A stretch of 64,000 nucleotides of DNA from Planctomycetota bacterium (GTDB lineage: Bacteria > Planctomycetota > UBA1135 > GCA-002686595). The first letter of the stretch is position 1; each line of letters opens with the position of its first letter. A model generated the notes under the pieces. The model was not told where the DNA came from and ran no database searches. It saw only the letters and a list, made by a program, of their open reading frames with translations. A program made the position numbers and the translations under genes. The stretch is taken from the NCBI GenBank assembly GCA_029250885.1, contig JAQXEK010000001.1, positions 124,001-188,000 on the forward strand. Reading direction: 5' to 3'. Below are positions 45,585-55,848 of this stretch, one piece after another.

Positions 45585-48086
45585 TTATAACTCCAGGGAG
45601 TCTAGGAGCTCGATAAGGCCCTTGAGGTCTTCGCCACCTAGCTGCTCGCCACCATCCCGGGCCGCGATGAGGCGTTGCTTAGCTGATGCGATCGCATCGA
45701 TTTCGGCCTGGGGAAGCTCTGCGCTCGCTACGATTTCCGGAGCGTCTGCGTCGCTGGCGATGAAGGTGGTCTTGTACTCCTTATGGACGTCGGTAGATTC
45801 ACCCAGGGCTTCTAGGAGTGTGGTTAGGCCGGACTGGAGTTGCGTGTCCTCTTCAAAGTCGCCCAGAGGATAAGCGCCGCCGCGCTCGTCCTGCATACGG
45901 CGACGGATTTCCGCGCGCAGAAGTATGCGCACATCATCACGTACTAGGGGAGTGCCCAGGTCTGCGTAGAACTTCTCGAAGCCGGGGTAGCGGGAGGTGT
46001 CCTTCTCATCGCAGATTGCCATGAGGCGGAAGTCCTCGTGGTTCGCATCCCAGTACTGATCCACGTAGCCACGCGGCACCTGCTGATCGAGTAGCTTTCG
46101 TCGTTCGACAACACGCCAACCTTCAATCAAGCCGGCTTCGGCCTCTTGGTCGGGCTCCACGCCTCCGGGAGAGATCAGGTTCTTCTCGTCGTCAAACTCC
46201 CGGTGAATCGAACGGCCCGAGGGCAGCAGATAGCGGGCGATAGTCAGGCGCACGTGGGGAGCAAAGTCGAACTCGCCGTTGCCATTAAAGTCGTAGTCGA
46301 GGGGTTCCCAGGAGTCCCACTTGCGGTTGCCGTTCTCATCGGTGTATTGGTCGTCGGCATACCCATAGAGGGGGAAGAGGTTCTGTACGCTGCCCTTGCC
46401 GAAGCTGCGCTCGCCGACAATCGTTGCGCGCTTGTGATCTTGCAGTGCACCTGAGACGATTTCTGATGCGGACGCGGAATAACGGTTGATCAGGCAAATC
46501 ATGGGCATATCCGCCGGGATCGCAGCATCTTGCAGAGTGCCCAGGGTCTGGCTTTGGCCGACGCGCGCTTCAGTGGAGACTACATCTAGCCCTTTCGGTA
46601 GGAATAGGTCGGAAACCCCGCGGGCCTCCGTTAGGAGTCCACCGGAGTTGTAGCGTAGGTCGAAAACCAAGGCACGCATTCCGTCGGCCTTGAGCTCTTC
46701 AATGGCAGCTAAAACATCGGCTGTCGCCGTACGGGAGAAGCTCTTGAGTTCGACAAGGCCAATCTTTCCGGGCAGCATTTGGTGCGCCGTGGAGGGCACG
46801 GAGATCTGAGCGCGCTCGATCTCCACAACCATGTCTTCGGTCGGTCGCGTAATCTTGCCAGGGTCCATGCCGCGGCGCCAAATGTAGAGCTTGACCATGG
46901 TCGCGGGCTTACCCTTTAGACGCTTGATGATCTCCTCTTGCTCGTTGCCGATCGTTGGCCAGTCGTCGATCTGCACGATCTTGTCATCGGTGGCCAAACC
47001 AGCCTTGTACGCGGGACCCGAATAGATCGGGCGCGTGATCGTGAAGATGTTGTCAACGGGGTCGTTGCGCACATAAGCGCCGATGCCGCCGTAGTCGGAC
47101 TCGAGCAGGTCCATGCTGAACTGCTTGTAGGACTCCGCCGGCATGTAGGAAGAGTGCCGGTCGAGCGCGCCAAGCATTCCGTTGAGGGCAGCGTCGACAA
47201 GCTCTTCCTCTTCGAGGCGGTCCCCCTCAAGGTGCCCGTCGTTGATCATCTCGAGCAGGGAGGCCACTCGCTTAAGGTTCTCTGGAGTGCGCTCGGAGTT
47301 GTAGAGGTTCTTAAGCTTGGAGTACTTTGCCTCGTGCAGGCTGCGTGTTGCGCCAAGCTTGAGGAAAGAAGTGGCCAAGCGCCCATCGTCGCCAGGCAAG
47401 CTTGCGATGTAGGTCAACTCATCTTCGAGCTCTCCGCGGATTGGGTTACCAATGCCCGCTAGGGCCAGGGCGCCGAGAGCTCGCAGGGAGGCGTCCTCAG
47501 AGCCGAGGAATGCGGACATGCGTGCGCGCGCCTTGATCTTGTGCTTTCCGCGCCCCACCTTGTAGCAAGAGGTCGCAGCTGCAATTCGTAGCTCGGGCGT
47601 CTGGTTACCGTCGTCGGCAACATCCTGGAGCAGTGCCGCGAGCTCTTCGCGCTCTTCCGAGCCGAGCCCGATGAAGGCTTCGTTTCCAAGTAGCTCGGCC
47701 GCGGCAATGGCAACTGCGCTGTTGGCACCTGCGAGCAGGGGCGCCAGGTCTTCTTGTAGTGCGACAAGGTCTGTGGCTCCACCAATAATGCGCGCCGCGC
47801 TGGCGAAAAGGATCTGACTGGGTGCAAGTGCTCCCGTGTTGCCTAGACGCTCGTCGAGAGCGCTGTCGAGATCATCGCCCTGGCTCATGGCTGTGGCCGC
47901 CTGCCTCAGGCTCGTGGCTCCCTGCCAAATCTCAGAGGGCGCCTGGTTTTTTGCCCGCGCAAGGTTGTCGTCGAGCAGATCGACAAGATCCGCCGGCGCG
48001 CTGGCCAGGTTCGCCGCCATCAAAGTGCCCGCCAAGAGCGGGGCAAAGGTGAGAAAAAGGGCAAGTCGGAGAGCGTTCTTAGGCAT
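45585..48086 (-). CDS. S41-family C-terminal processing protease, exported
   Basis: 833 residues with a signal peptide (hydrophobic 5-25). Residues 30-280 are helical repeats, an unusually long N-terminal extension for a Ctp/Prc protease. Then come L-D-R-H-S-S-Y-M, a PDZ domain (about 365-450) and the protease domain with the catalytic Ser in R-Y-S-A-S-A-S-E-I and the Lys in R-S-F-G-K-G-S-V. A C-terminal 150-residue segment follows. It should cleave C-terminal tails of periplasmic proteins. A Y-T-D-E-N-G-N-R-K-W-D segment inside the protease domain resembles a small Ca-binding loop, as seen in planctomycete relatives. Confidence 0.9.
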   Translation of the reverse strand: MPKNALRLALFLTFAPLLAGTLMAANLASAPADLVDLLDDNLARAKNQAPSEIWQGATSLRQAATAMSQGDDLDSALDERLGNTGALAPSQILFASAARIIGGATDLVALQEDLAPLLAGANSAVAIAAAELLGNEAFIGLGSEEREELAALLQDVADDGNQTPELRIAAATSCYKVGRGKHKIKARARMSAFLGSEDASLRALGALALAGIGNPIRGELEDELTYIASLPGDDGRLATSFLKLGATRSLHEAKYSKLKNLYNSERTPENLKRVASLLEMINDGHLEGDRLEEEELVDAALNGMLGALDRHSSYMPAESYKQFSMDLLESDYGGIGAYVRNDPVDNIFTITRPIYSGPAYKAGLATDDKIVQIDDWPTIGNEQEEIIKRLKGKPATMVKLYIWRRGMDPGKITRPTEDMVVEIERAQISVPSTAHQMLPGKIGLVELKSFSRTATADVLAAIEELKADGMRALVFDLRYNSGGLLTEARGVSDLFLPKGLDVVSTEARVGQSQTLGTLQDAAIPADMPMICLINRYSASASEIVSGALQDHKRATIVGERSFGKGSVQNLFPLYGYADDQYTDENGNRKWDSWEPLDYDFNGNGEFDFAPHVRLTIARYLLPSGRSIHREFDDEKNLISPGGVEPDQEAEAGLIEGWRVVERRKLLDQQVPRGYVDQYWDANHEDFRLMAICDEKDTSRYPGFEKFYADLGTPLVRDDVRILLRAEIRRRMQDERGGAYPLGDFEEDTQLQSGLTTLLEALGESTDVHKEYKTTFIASDADAPEIVASAELPQAEIDAIASAKQRLIAARDGGEQLGGEDLKGLIELLDSLEL

Positions 48087-48299
48087 TAGATATCAGGTGG
48101 CGTTGGGTTGCGATAAACCGCGACACGTACTTGTCGGACATCGGCATCCAAAAGTGATGGGGGAAGCCGTGGCTTATCCTTTGAACTAGAGACTAGCCTT
48201 CCAGGCGACTTGAGCAACGGAAAGAAGGCCAAGGGTGGAAGAACTCGCGCTTTCGCGTATCCTCAGCAGAGTATCGCTACGCAACAACCCCCGCTCTGT

Positions 48300-48845
48300 A
48301 TGTCCAAGAAACAGATCTCGAACTCCAATCTCGACCCCTCCGCCCCAGGCCTCTCCCACATCGGGACCGGTGCCACAGGCGACGCGGAGGCGCGCATGGT
48401 TGATGTTGGTCAAAAAGCCATTACCGAGCGCACCGCCCTAGCGTCAGCCACCTTGATCTTCCCGCCAGGCATTTTGTCCGAGATCGAGGCTGGTGCAGGC
48501 CCCAAGGGCTCTCTCTCGGCTCTTTTAGAGGTTGCTAGAGTCGCTGGCATTATGGGTGCCAAGCGCACGGGAGACTTGATTCCTATGTGCCACCCCTTGG
48601 GTTTGGATCACGTGGAGATTTCCTACCTGCGTCCGGGGCCGGACACCTTGGAGGTGCAATGCCTGGCATCCTGCACGGGGAAGACGGGGATTGAGATGGA
48701 GGCGATGACGGGGGCTAGCCTGGCGTCGCTAACCATTTATGACATGGCGAAGGCTATGGCGAAGGGAATTCGGATTGAGAGTGTGCGGCTGTTAGAAAAG
48801 AGTGGTGGAAAGTCGGGGGTGTGGCGCTCCGGGCTTGGGGATTGA
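48300..48845 (+). CDS. moaC: Cyclic pyranopterin monophosphate synthase
   Basis: 181 residues from ATG 48300; a longer form from 48210 would add a non-conserved Lys/Gln-rich tail. Converts the product of MoaA into cyclic pyranopterin monophosphate in molybdenum-cofactor synthesis. Family motifs: M-V-D-V near residue 33, K-R-T-G-D-L-I-P-M-C-H-P-L, T-G-I-E-M-E-A-M-T-G and D-M-A-K-A-M-A-K with the catalytic Lys residues. No other Moco genes are close. Confidence 0.95.
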   Translation: MSKKQISNSNLDPSAPGLSHIGTGATGDAEARMVDVGQKAITERTALASATLIFPPGILSEIEAGAGPKGSLSALLEVARVAGIMGAKRTGDLIPMCHPLGLDHVEISYLRPGPDTLEVQCLASCTGKTGIEMEAMTGASLASLTIYDMAKAMAKGIRIESVRLLEKSGGKSGVWRSGLGD

Positions 48846-49221
48846 CGCTGCGCCTGGTTCGGTCGACGACCCCTTTTGGTGCTGGCTGGCTTGGTCGGGG
48901 CGCCATAAGCGATAGGAGGTGTTGGGCGGCCGGCGTCTCGGTCAGCAGCCGGGTTCCAAAGTCTGCCTGGCACAAGGGTCCCCGGACGTCCAATACGTTC
49001 TCAATTCCGCGCGCAGTGCCCCCATCCACCCGCACGTGGCGGATAAGCAGAAACTGGGCGATTTCGACCCCGTTCCACCTAAAAACTACCCATTTTCACC
49101 CTCTTTGTTCCCAAAGACCTCCGATTCAAATACGCTTCCCACCGCGGATCGAGCTATCCTCGTCCCGCGCACATCAGAGCGCACCTCCCACCTCCAACTT
49201 TCCACTGACATACCTGTCTCT
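48846..49221. other. 376-bp gene-poor gap between moaC and accB
   Basis: No confident gene. On the minus strand an open frame of about 113 codons (from near 49095 down to 48757) has codon-like composition and reads as a plausible protein in its middle ([17 protein letters not shown]), but it has only a GTG start inside the gap, overlaps the end of moaC and matches nothing I know. The right end (49070-49221) is pyrimidine-rich and is probably the accB leader. Confidence 0.5.
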
Positions 49222-49707
49222 ATGGATCTGAACTTGCTTAGGAAGCTCGTGCGGCTAATGGACCGCGGCGATCTCACCGAACTCGAAATTGACGACAAGA
49301 ATGAGGGCTTTAAGGTCCACCTTCGGCGGGCCGGCGAGCCAACCATGTCCAACCCAACGGTCCAGGTTCTTGGTGGAGGCGGCGTGCCCGCAGCCCCTAT
49401 GGCTATGGGTGCGGCACCCGCTGCGGCAGACGCCGGAGCACCAGCGAGTGACGGCCCACCCCCGGGGACGATCGAGTTCGCCAGCCCGATGGTCGGCACG
49501 TTTTACCGGGCAGCCTCGCCAGATGCGAGCGCGTTCGCCGAGGTTGGCATGAAAGTGACCGAGGACAGCGTGCTCTGCATCGTTGAAGCGATGAAGGTCA
49601 TGAACGAGATCAAGGCGGAGATGTCCGGCGAGATCGTCGAATGTCTCGTGGAGAATGGTGACCCGGTCGAGTTTGGCCAGGCGCTTTTCCTTATCAAAAA
49701 GGGCTGA
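49222..49707 (+). CDS. accB: Acetyl-CoA carboxylase biotin carboxyl carrier protein
   Basis: 161 residues from ATG 49222 (M-D-L-N-L-L-R-K-L, the typical BCCP N-terminus); a start in the leader at 48919 is not supported. An Ala/Pro-rich linker (about 50-82) joins the N-terminal part to the biotinyl domain, with the biotin Lys125 in V-E-A-M-K-V-M-N-E. It carries carboxybiotin between AccC and the carboxyltransferase in fatty-acid synthesis. Its stop overlaps the start of accC. Confidence 0.95.
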   Translation: MDLNLLRKLVRLMDRGDLTELEIDDKNEGFKVHLRRAGEPTMSNPTVQVLGGGGVPAAPMAMGAAPAAADAGAPASDGPPPGTIEFASPMVGTFYRAASPDASAFAEVGMKVTEDSVLCIVEAMKVMNEIKAEMSGEIVECLVENGDPVEFGQALFLIKKG

Positions 49708-51062
49708 TGTTTCGTCGAGTTCTGGTCGCGAATCGCGGCGAGATTGCCCAACGCATCATTCGCGCTTGTCGCGAGTTGGGCATCGAGACCGTAGCCGTCT
49801 ATTCCGAGGGTGACAAAGATGCCGTGTACCTGCAACACGCGGACGATGCCATCTGTATCGGCCCGGCGTCGAGTGCGATGAGCTACCTCGATGTACCGCG
49901 TATTATTTCGGCCGCGGAGATCGCCGACGTCGAGGCCATTGTGCCCGGCTACGGCTTCCTGGCAGAGAATGCGCACTTCGCCGAGGTCTGTCGCTCTTGT
50001 AACATTAAGTTTGTCGGGCCCGACCCCGAGACGATCGCCGGAGTTGGACACAAGTCACGCGCCCGGGAGATGGCGGTTCGAGCTGGCGTCCCCGTGGTCC
50101 CTGGCTCCGACGGATCTGTGGATGACGAGAAGGCTGCCATCAAGTGGGCCAAGTCCATCGGTTATCCGATCATGATCAAGGCAGCGTCCGGGGGTGGTGG
50201 CCGGGGCATGCGGGTCGCGCGAAACGACCCTAGCCTGATCAACGGGTTCCATGCCGCGCGCTCTGAGGCAGAGGCCTGCTTTAGTGACTCTACGGTCTAT
50301 ATGGAGCGCTTTGTCGAGAACCCACGCCACGTGGAGATCCAGATTCTCTGCGATCACCACGGCAATATGGTCTATCTCGGAAACCGTGACTGCTCCGTCC
50401 AGCGCCGCCACCAGAAGTTGATTGAAGAATCTCCATCTGCAGCGATTGACGAAGAGACTACCCACCGCATGGGAATGGCCGCCTTGGCCATGGCCCGCGA
50501 GTCGAACTACAAGAACGCAGGCACCGTGGAATTCATCCTTGATCCGAGTGGCGAGTTCTACTTCATCGAAGTTAATGCGCGCATCCAGGTCGAGCATTCG
50601 GTCACTGAGATGGTCACTGGAGTGGACTTGATCCAGCAGCAGCTGCTGATTGCCTCGGGCGAGCCCCTCAGCATCAAGCAGGAGGACATCAAGATTAATG
50701 GCCATGTGATCGAGTGTCGGATCAACGCTGAGGACCCATCTAAGGACTTCCAGCCAAGCCCCGGTAAGATCGGTATGTTTGTGCCACCGGGTGGACCTGG
50801 GATCCGCTGGGATAGCCACGCTTACTCGGGGTACACCGTGCCTCCGCACTACGACTCGATGATTGGCAAGTTGCTGGCCCACGGTCCCGACCGCGAGTCA
50901 GCCCGCAGGCGAATGTTGCGCGCACTTGACGAATTCATTGTAGAAGGCATCAAGACAACCATCCCGATTCACCGACGTATCCTTGCCCACTCGGACTTCC
51001 GAACGGCTGTCCACGACACAGGCTTCGTCGAGCGCTATTTTGGCGCCAAGCCATCGATCTAA
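49707..51062 (+). CDS. accC: Acetyl-CoA carboxylase biotin carboxylase
   Basis: 451 residues, standard length. Carboxylates the biotin of AccB with ATP and bicarbonate. The N-terminus [14 protein letters not shown] is diagnostic; the ATP-grasp Gly-rich loop A-S-G-G-G-G-R-G-M-R and E-V-N-A-R-I-Q-V-E-H with catalytic residues are intact. The start codon shares its A with the accB TGA. Co-transcription of accB and accC is the usual arrangement. Confidence 0.97.
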   Translation: MFRRVLVANRGEIAQRIIRACRELGIETVAVYSEGDKDAVYLQHADDAICIGPASSAMSYLDVPRIISAAEIADVEAIVPGYGFLAENAHFAEVCRSCNIKFVGPDPETIAGVGHKSRAREMAVRAGVPVVPGSDGSVDDEKAAIKWAKSIGYPIMIKAASGGGGRGMRVARNDPSLINGFHAARSEAEACFSDSTVYMERFVENPRHVEIQILCDHHGNMVYLGNRDCSVQRRHQKLIEESPSAAIDEETTHRMGMAALAMARESNYKNAGTVEFILDPSGEFYFIEVNARIQVEHSVTEMVTGVDLIQQQLLIASGEPLSIKQEDIKINGHVIECRINAEDPSKDFQPSPGKIGMFVPPGGPGIRWDSHAYSGYTVPPHYDSMIGKLLAHGPDRESARRRMLRALDEFIVEGIKTTIPIHRRILAHSDFRTAVHDTGFVERYFGAKPSI

Positions 51063-51066
51063 ATTC

Positions 51067-51927
51067 ATGAGCCGAGTGATCCGCTTCCTATCGATTGCCG
51101 CACTTTGCTGCGGCTGCATCAACACCCAGCGCGTTCCAGGTCCCATGACCCAAGAGTCCTTCGTCCTGCCCCTGGGGCAGGGGGCGGACTACGTCCCGGG
51201 TCCGACGGAAGTGGTGGTCTTGCGCCATGGCGACCCTGTGCAGGTGCGCCGGCCCGGTGCCTTGGTCAGCTTCCCGTTGACCTTCTACAACAAGCGCCTG
51301 CGTCTGGGCTCTGGTGGTGTGGTCGTAAACGGAGTCGGCGGTCGCGTCGAGGTCCAAGTCCCCGGCTCGAGCACGGCGGTGCAGCTCTTTGACCGCGGTG
51401 CGATCGTGGTGGGGGAGCCCACCCGCGAAGAGCCCGTGCTCAGCTTGATCCAAGCAGATCGAGCGAGCCTCCACTTGGCACCCGGGGACCGCATCTCCCT
51501 TGTGGGTGGTGTCGAGCTCGAGGCGGACGCCACCATTGAATCCGGCCCATTCGATTTCCGGACCACGGGGCGCGATCGAGTCGAGATCGCCAACCACGGC
51601 CGCACGATCGCCACACTTCTCTACCTGGACCAAGTACTTGCCCTTGGGCCCGGCGAAGTCTTCGAATTGCCGCTCCTTCCTGGTGGCACAGGTCCCCTCG
51701 CGCGGGGGCCAGAACCCTTCCTACTGTCCGTAGAGCCTGGTTTCTGGGCCGGCGACTCTCCTAAGTCGACCGCTCCCGTGGAGGTCGTGCCTGACCCTCG
51801 AGGCCTACGGGTGCTTGCAACGGACCCCTCCGATGTGACCGGCTTAGGCGTCAAAGTCCACCTCTCCGAGGGAGAGGAGGTACTCTTTCAGCGCCTCGAT
51901 GAGCCGGCTGTCAGCTCCCAACCTTAG
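51067..51927 (+). CDS. Predicted lipoprotein of unknown function
   Basis: 286 residues from ATG 51067. The signal ends in a Cys-rich stretch (A-L-C-C-G-C), so the first lipid-modifiable Cys is near residue 14-17. The rest is strand-rich with no known motif; alternating V-x-V and G-G-V turns suggest a beta-sandwich or FHA-like fold. It begins 4 nt after accC, so it is probably read with the acc genes, but no functional link is apparent. Confidence 0.75.
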   Translation: MSRVIRFLSIAALCCGCINTQRVPGPMTQESFVLPLGQGADYVPGPTEVVVLRHGDPVQVRRPGALVSFPLTFYNKRLRLGSGGVVVNGVGGRVEVQVPGSSTAVQLFDRGAIVVGEPTREEPVLSLIQADRASLHLAPGDRISLVGGVELEADATIESGPFDFRTTGRDRVEIANHGRTIATLLYLDQVLALGPGEVFELPLLPGGTGPLARGPEPFLLSVEPGFWAGDSPKSTAPVEVVPDPRGLRVLATDPSDVTGLGVKVHLSEGEEVLFQRLDEPAVSSQP

Positions 51928-51976
51928 ATTCGGCCGCTTCTCTAGGCCTCCCCCCCCCAATTTTTCTTCCTATCCC

Positions 51977-52936
51977 ATGACCACTCCCGTCGTGCTAATC
52001 ACAGGAGGCGCAGGCTTCCTGGGCAGCCACCTATCCGATCGATTCCTAGCCGAGGGCTACGAGGTGATCTGTATGGACAACCTGCTCACGGGTTCCCTGC
52101 GGAACATTGAGCACCTGTCTACGGAATCGCGCTTTCACTACGTCGATCAGGATGTGACCGAGTTCATCCACGTACCCGGTCGCCTAGACGCCGTGTTGCA
52201 CTTCGCGTCACCCGCGAGCCCGATCGACTACCTTGAGTACCCGATCCAGACCCTGAAAGTGGGCTCACTGGGAACTCACAAGGCTCTCGGGTTGGCCCAC
52301 GCCAAGGGTGCGCGTTTTCTGCTCGCGTCCACCTCCGAGTGCTACGGCGACCCCCTTGTCCATCCCCAAACCGAAGATTACTGGGGCAACGTGAACCCCG
52401 TTGGTCCCCGGGGTGTCTACGACGAAGCCAAGCGCTTCGCCGAGGCGATGACCATGGGGTACCATCGCTACCACGGCCTCCAGAGCCGGATCGTGCGCAT
52501 CTTTAACACTTACGGTCCGCGTATGCGCCTTAATGACGGGCGTGCCCTGCCCGCCTTCATGGGCCAGGCCCTGCGCGGCGAGCCGATTACCGTCTTCGGT
52601 GACGGCAGCCAGACACGTTCGTTCTGCTACGTCTCGGACCTCGTGGACGGACTCTGGCGACTGCTCAACTCTGAGGAGCCGTACCCAACCAACATCGGCA
52701 ACCCCCGCGAGATGACGATCCTTGAGTTTGCCAAGCAAGTAGTGGAGTTGACGGGCTCAGCATCGGAGCTGACGTTCCTTGATCTACCCGAGGACGACCC
52801 CAAGGTTCGTCAACCGGACATCACCAAGGCTCGCAAGATCCTTGGCTGGGAGCCGAAGGTTCTGCTCGAGGACGGACTCAATACGACTCTTGAGTATTTC
52901 CGCGGATGCCCCGAGTTCGCCGGAGTCAAGGCCTAG
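51977..52936 (+). CDS. UDP-glucuronate decarboxylase (UDP-xylose synthase)
   Basis: 319 residues from ATG 51977; the longer frame upstream overlaps the preceding gene and lacks the family N-terminus. Converts UDP-glucuronate to UDP-xylose with NAD. Visible: [11 protein letters not shown] (9-19), [21 protein letters not shown] and R-G-V-Y-D-E-A-K-R with Tyr and Lys of YxxxK. The S-P-x-D-Y and E-Y-W-G-N-V-N type segments are characteristic of UXS. It heads the sugar-nucleotide cluster. Confidence 0.92.
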   Translation: MTTPVVLITGGAGFLGSHLSDRFLAEGYEVICMDNLLTGSLRNIEHLSTESRFHYVDQDVTEFIHVPGRLDAVLHFASPASPIDYLEYPIQTLKVGSLGTHKALGLAHAKGARFLLASTSECYGDPLVHPQTEDYWGNVNPVGPRGVYDEAKRFAEAMTMGYHRYHGLQSRIVRIFNTYGPRMRLNDGRALPAFMGQALRGEPITVFGDGSQTRSFCYVSDLVDGLWRLLNSEEPYPTNIGNPREMTILEFAKQVVELTGSASELTFLDLPEDDPKVRQPDITKARKILGWEPKVLLEDGLNTTLEYFRGCPEFAGVKA

Positions 52937-52949
52937 ATCCAAGCAGCTT

Positions 52950-54836
52950 ATGTGTGGCATTGTAGGAGCCTGGCTTAACCAGGGTGGGGCTGAGGACATC
53001 GCCGATGTGCTGATCGAGGGCCTTCGTACCCTCGAATACCGCGGCTATGACAGCTCGGGTATCGGTGTCTTGCGGACCGATATCGGCTCGTCCTCCTCTG
53101 CAGAGAATGTCAAGGTTGCTCGTCGCCAAGGTCGCCTAGAGAACCTAGAGGAGGTCCTGAAGGACGGTTCCCTCAAGGGCGCCAACGTCGGTGTGGGGCA
53201 TACTCGTTGGGCTACCCATGGTGAGCCTTCCGACGAGAACGCACACCCGCACACTGACGGATCCAATCACATTGCCCTGGTCCACAACGGCATCATCGAG
53301 AACTACCTCGAACTGCGCCGTGAACTCGAGGCAGACGGAGTGGTCTTCGCATCGGAGACCGACACCGAAGTGCTCACCCACCTCGTAGGGCGTGAGTACG
53401 CCAAGAGTGGGGACCTCGGTGGCTCCTTGCGAGCGTCATTGCGCCGGGTCAAGGGGTACTACGCCGTGTCGGTAGTGGGCAACATGAATGGTGCGACCGA
53501 GCTGGCCTGTGCCCGCCAGGGGCCGCCCCTCTGCGTGGCTACCCTGGAGAATGGCGCGATGCTAGCTTCAGACGTTCTTGCGGTGCTGCCCCACACCCGT
53601 GAGGTCACTTACCTTGTGGATGGGGATCTGGCGATTCTTAAGCCTGGTGAAGTGGTCATCGAGACGATTGCCGGTGAAGCCGGAGAGTCCGTCGAGCGCG
53701 AGGTGACGGTCATTGATTGGGACACGGAGGCTGCGGGCAAGTCGGGCTATGAGCACTTTATGCTGAAGGAGATCTTCGAGCAGTCCGAGGTGCTTGGCCG
53801 TGCCATCCACGACCGACTACTTCCGACCGTGGGGGACGTAGCTTTTGAAGGCGATGGCTGGACCGACCCCGAGCTCAACGGAATCGGCCGCGTCCAGATC
53901 CTAGCCTGTGGTACGGCCCTGCACGCGGGTATTGTCGCGCGCTACCTCATCGAGGGACTGGCTCGGATTCCCGTGGAAGTGGACTACGCCAGCGAGTATC
54001 GCTACTGTGACCCTGTCGTATCCCCCGGCACGCTTGCCGTCGCCATATCCCAGTCCGGTGAGACTGCGGACACCTTGGCCGCCATGCGCCTAGCCCAAGA
54101 GCTTGGCGCGCAAGCGATGGCCATCTGCAACGTGCAAGGCAGCACCCTGACACGGGACTGCGGGCGCACCATCTTGACCCACGCTGGCCCCGAAATCGGG
54201 GTTGCAAGTACGAAGGCCTTCACGGCCCAGTTGATCGCTGCCTACCTCTTCGCACTCCGTCTTGGGCGCGCAAGGGGCACGATCGACGAGACCGAGGGCC
54301 GCAAAATGATCGAAGAGCTACGCCATCTGCGCCCGAAGCTCGAGGGTCTCTTGACTACGGACTATTCCGACCACATTCGCAAGATTGCGAAGCGTCACCT
54401 TGATGCCAAGGGATTCCTGTTCCTTGGCCGCGGCGTAAATTATCCCATCGCCCTTGAGGGCGCACTGAAGCTGAAAGAGATCAGCTACGTCCACGCTGAA
54501 GGATATGCGGCGGGCGAGATGAAGCACGGTCCGATCGCTCTGATCGAGCCGGCGCTCACGACCCTAGTCATCAATACGAAGGGCCGCGTCTCCGACAAGG
54601 TGCGCTCTGCGATCGAGCAGGTCAAGGCCCGCAAAGGTCCTGTGATTGCACTTGGCTCGGATCCACTCTCTGCGGAGCTTGGAGATGATGTGATCGACGT
54701 GCCGACCTCAAGTGAGTGGCTCTCACCAATCCTAAATGTTGTGCCGCTTCAGCTTTTTTCCTATCACTTCGCAGACCTAAAAGGCTGCGACATCGACAAG
54801 CCCCGGAACCTCGCAAAGAGCGTTACGGTCGAATAG
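52950..54836 (+). CDS. glmS: Glutamine-fructose-6-phosphate aminotransferase (isomerizing)
   Basis: 628 residues from ATG 52950 (Cys2 is the glutaminase nucleophile: M-C-G-I-V-G). The usual length is about 610. Two parts: class II glutamine amidotransferase (1-240) and two SIS domains (about 300-440 and 470-610) with S-Q-S-G-E-T-A-D-T and the end motif D-K-P-R-N-L-A-K-S-V-T-V-E. It makes glucosamine-6-phosphate, the entry to UDP-GlcNAc for wall and polysaccharide. It starts 13 nt after the UXS gene. Confidence 0.97.
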   Translation: MCGIVGAWLNQGGAEDIADVLIEGLRTLEYRGYDSSGIGVLRTDIGSSSSAENVKVARRQGRLENLEEVLKDGSLKGANVGVGHTRWATHGEPSDENAHPHTDGSNHIALVHNGIIENYLELRRELEADGVVFASETDTEVLTHLVGREYAKSGDLGGSLRASLRRVKGYYAVSVVGNMNGATELACARQGPPLCVATLENGAMLASDVLAVLPHTREVTYLVDGDLAILKPGEVVIETIAGEAGESVEREVTVIDWDTEAAGKSGYEHFMLKEIFEQSEVLGRAIHDRLLPTVGDVAFEGDGWTDPELNGIGRVQILACGTALHAGIVARYLIEGLARIPVEVDYASEYRYCDPVVSPGTLAVAISQSGETADTLAAMRLAQELGAQAMAICNVQGSTLTRDCGRTILTHAGPEIGVASTKAFTAQLIAAYLFALRLGRARGTIDETEGRKMIEELRHLRPKLEGLLTTDYSDHIRKIAKRHLDAKGFLFLGRGVNYPIALEGALKLKEISYVHAEGYAAGEMKHGPIALIEPALTTLVINTKGRVSDKVRSAIEQVKARKGPVIALGSDPLSAELGDDVIDVPTSSEWLSPILNVVPLQLFSYHFADLKGCDIDKPRNLAKSVTVE

Positions 54837-54845
54837 AGACTCACC

Positions 54846-55805
54846 ATGGCTAAGATTCTTCTAACGGGTGGAGCTGGCTTCATCGGGTCCCATGTAGGCG
54901 AGGCGCTGCTCGGCAGGGGCGACGAGGTCGTCGTGCTCGACAACTTTAACGACTTCTACGATCCCGCGATCAAGCGCGCAAACGCCGAGCTGGTCCGCGC
55001 CGCGGGAGGTGTGATTGTCGAGGGTGATATTCGCGACGAGAAGATCGTAGACGAGCTCTTCGACAACAATAGCTTTGATGGCGTGATTCACCTGGCCGCC
55101 ATGGCGGGCGTCAGGCCGAGCCTCTTGGATCCCCTGCATTACGAAGACGTCAATATGCGCGGCACGCTGATCCTGCTTGAGCGCATCCGCAAGTGCAAGG
55201 GCATGCCCTTTGTGTTCGCCTCCTCCTCGAGTGTCTACGGGGGGAACAAGACGGTGCCCTTCAGCGAGAAGCACGAAATTCACAATCCCGTTTCGCCCTA
55301 TGCGGCGACCAAGCGGTCTGGGGAGCTCATGTGCTACACGTACCATCATCTCTACGACATCCCGACCAGCTGCCTGCGCTTCTTTACGGTCTATGGTCCG
55401 CGACAGCGGCCGGAGATGGCGATCCACAAGTTCGTCCGGGCGGTGTTTGACGGACAGCCGATCCCCTTCTATGGGGACGGTACCACCGAGCGCGACTACA
55501 CCTATGTCGAGGACATTGTCGGCGGTGTGATCAACAGTCTCGACCACTGCAAGGGCTACGAGATCTACAACCTAGGCGAGTCGGACACGACTTCCCTGAG
55601 CGAACTGGTTGAGAAGATCGGCAAAGCCTGCGGCAAGCAGCCGGTTCTTGATCGCCAGCCCATGCAGCCTGGCGACGTGGTTATCACCTATGCGGATATT
55701 TCCAAAGCAAAGGAGAAGATCGGCTATGCCCCGAAGACCCTCATTTCCGAGGGTCTCGAGCGCTTCGTTGCCTGGTACCAAGCGCAAAATGCGCCCGTCG
55801 AGTAG
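54846..55805 (+). CDS. NAD-dependent epimerase, UDP-glucuronate 4-epimerase-like
   Basis: 319 residues. TGGAGFIGSHV (7-17), D-N-F-N-D-F-Y-D-P-A-I-K-R near residue 35, which is the signature of GAE/LpsL enzymes, S-S-S-S-V-Y-G and Y-A-A-T-K with the catalytic pair. It would interconvert UDP-GlcA and UDP-GalA. Together with the UXS gene upstream it draws on the same UDP-GlcA pool. Starts 9 nt after glmS. A generic UDP-glucose 4-epimerase is less likely. Confidence 0.85.
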   Translation: MAKILLTGGAGFIGSHVGEALLGRGDEVVVLDNFNDFYDPAIKRANAELVRAAGGVIVEGDIRDEKIVDELFDNNSFDGVIHLAAMAGVRPSLLDPLHYEDVNMRGTLILLERIRKCKGMPFVFASSSSVYGGNKTVPFSEKHEIHNPVSPYAATKRSGELMCYTYHHLYDIPTSCLRFFTVYGPRQRPEMAIHKFVRAVFDGQPIPFYGDGTTERDYTYVEDIVGGVINSLDHCKGYEIYNLGESDTTSLSELVEKIGKACGKQPVLDRQPMQPGDVVITYADISKAKEKIGYAPKTLISEGLERFVAWYQAQNAPVE

Positions 55806-55848
55806 AATCTCGCTTTCCATCACCACTCCCTAACTCCCTGAACTCGAT

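Noticed and set aside
48087-48299. Molybdenum-cofactor riboswitch before moaC.
   Set aside because: The conserved Moco motif stems are not visible in these 213 bases; only unrelated short repeats are present.
48919-49221. N-terminal extension of accB to 48919.
   Set aside because: The extra 101 residues have no resemblance to BCCP, which typically starts with M-D-L-x-x-L-x-K-L as at 49222.
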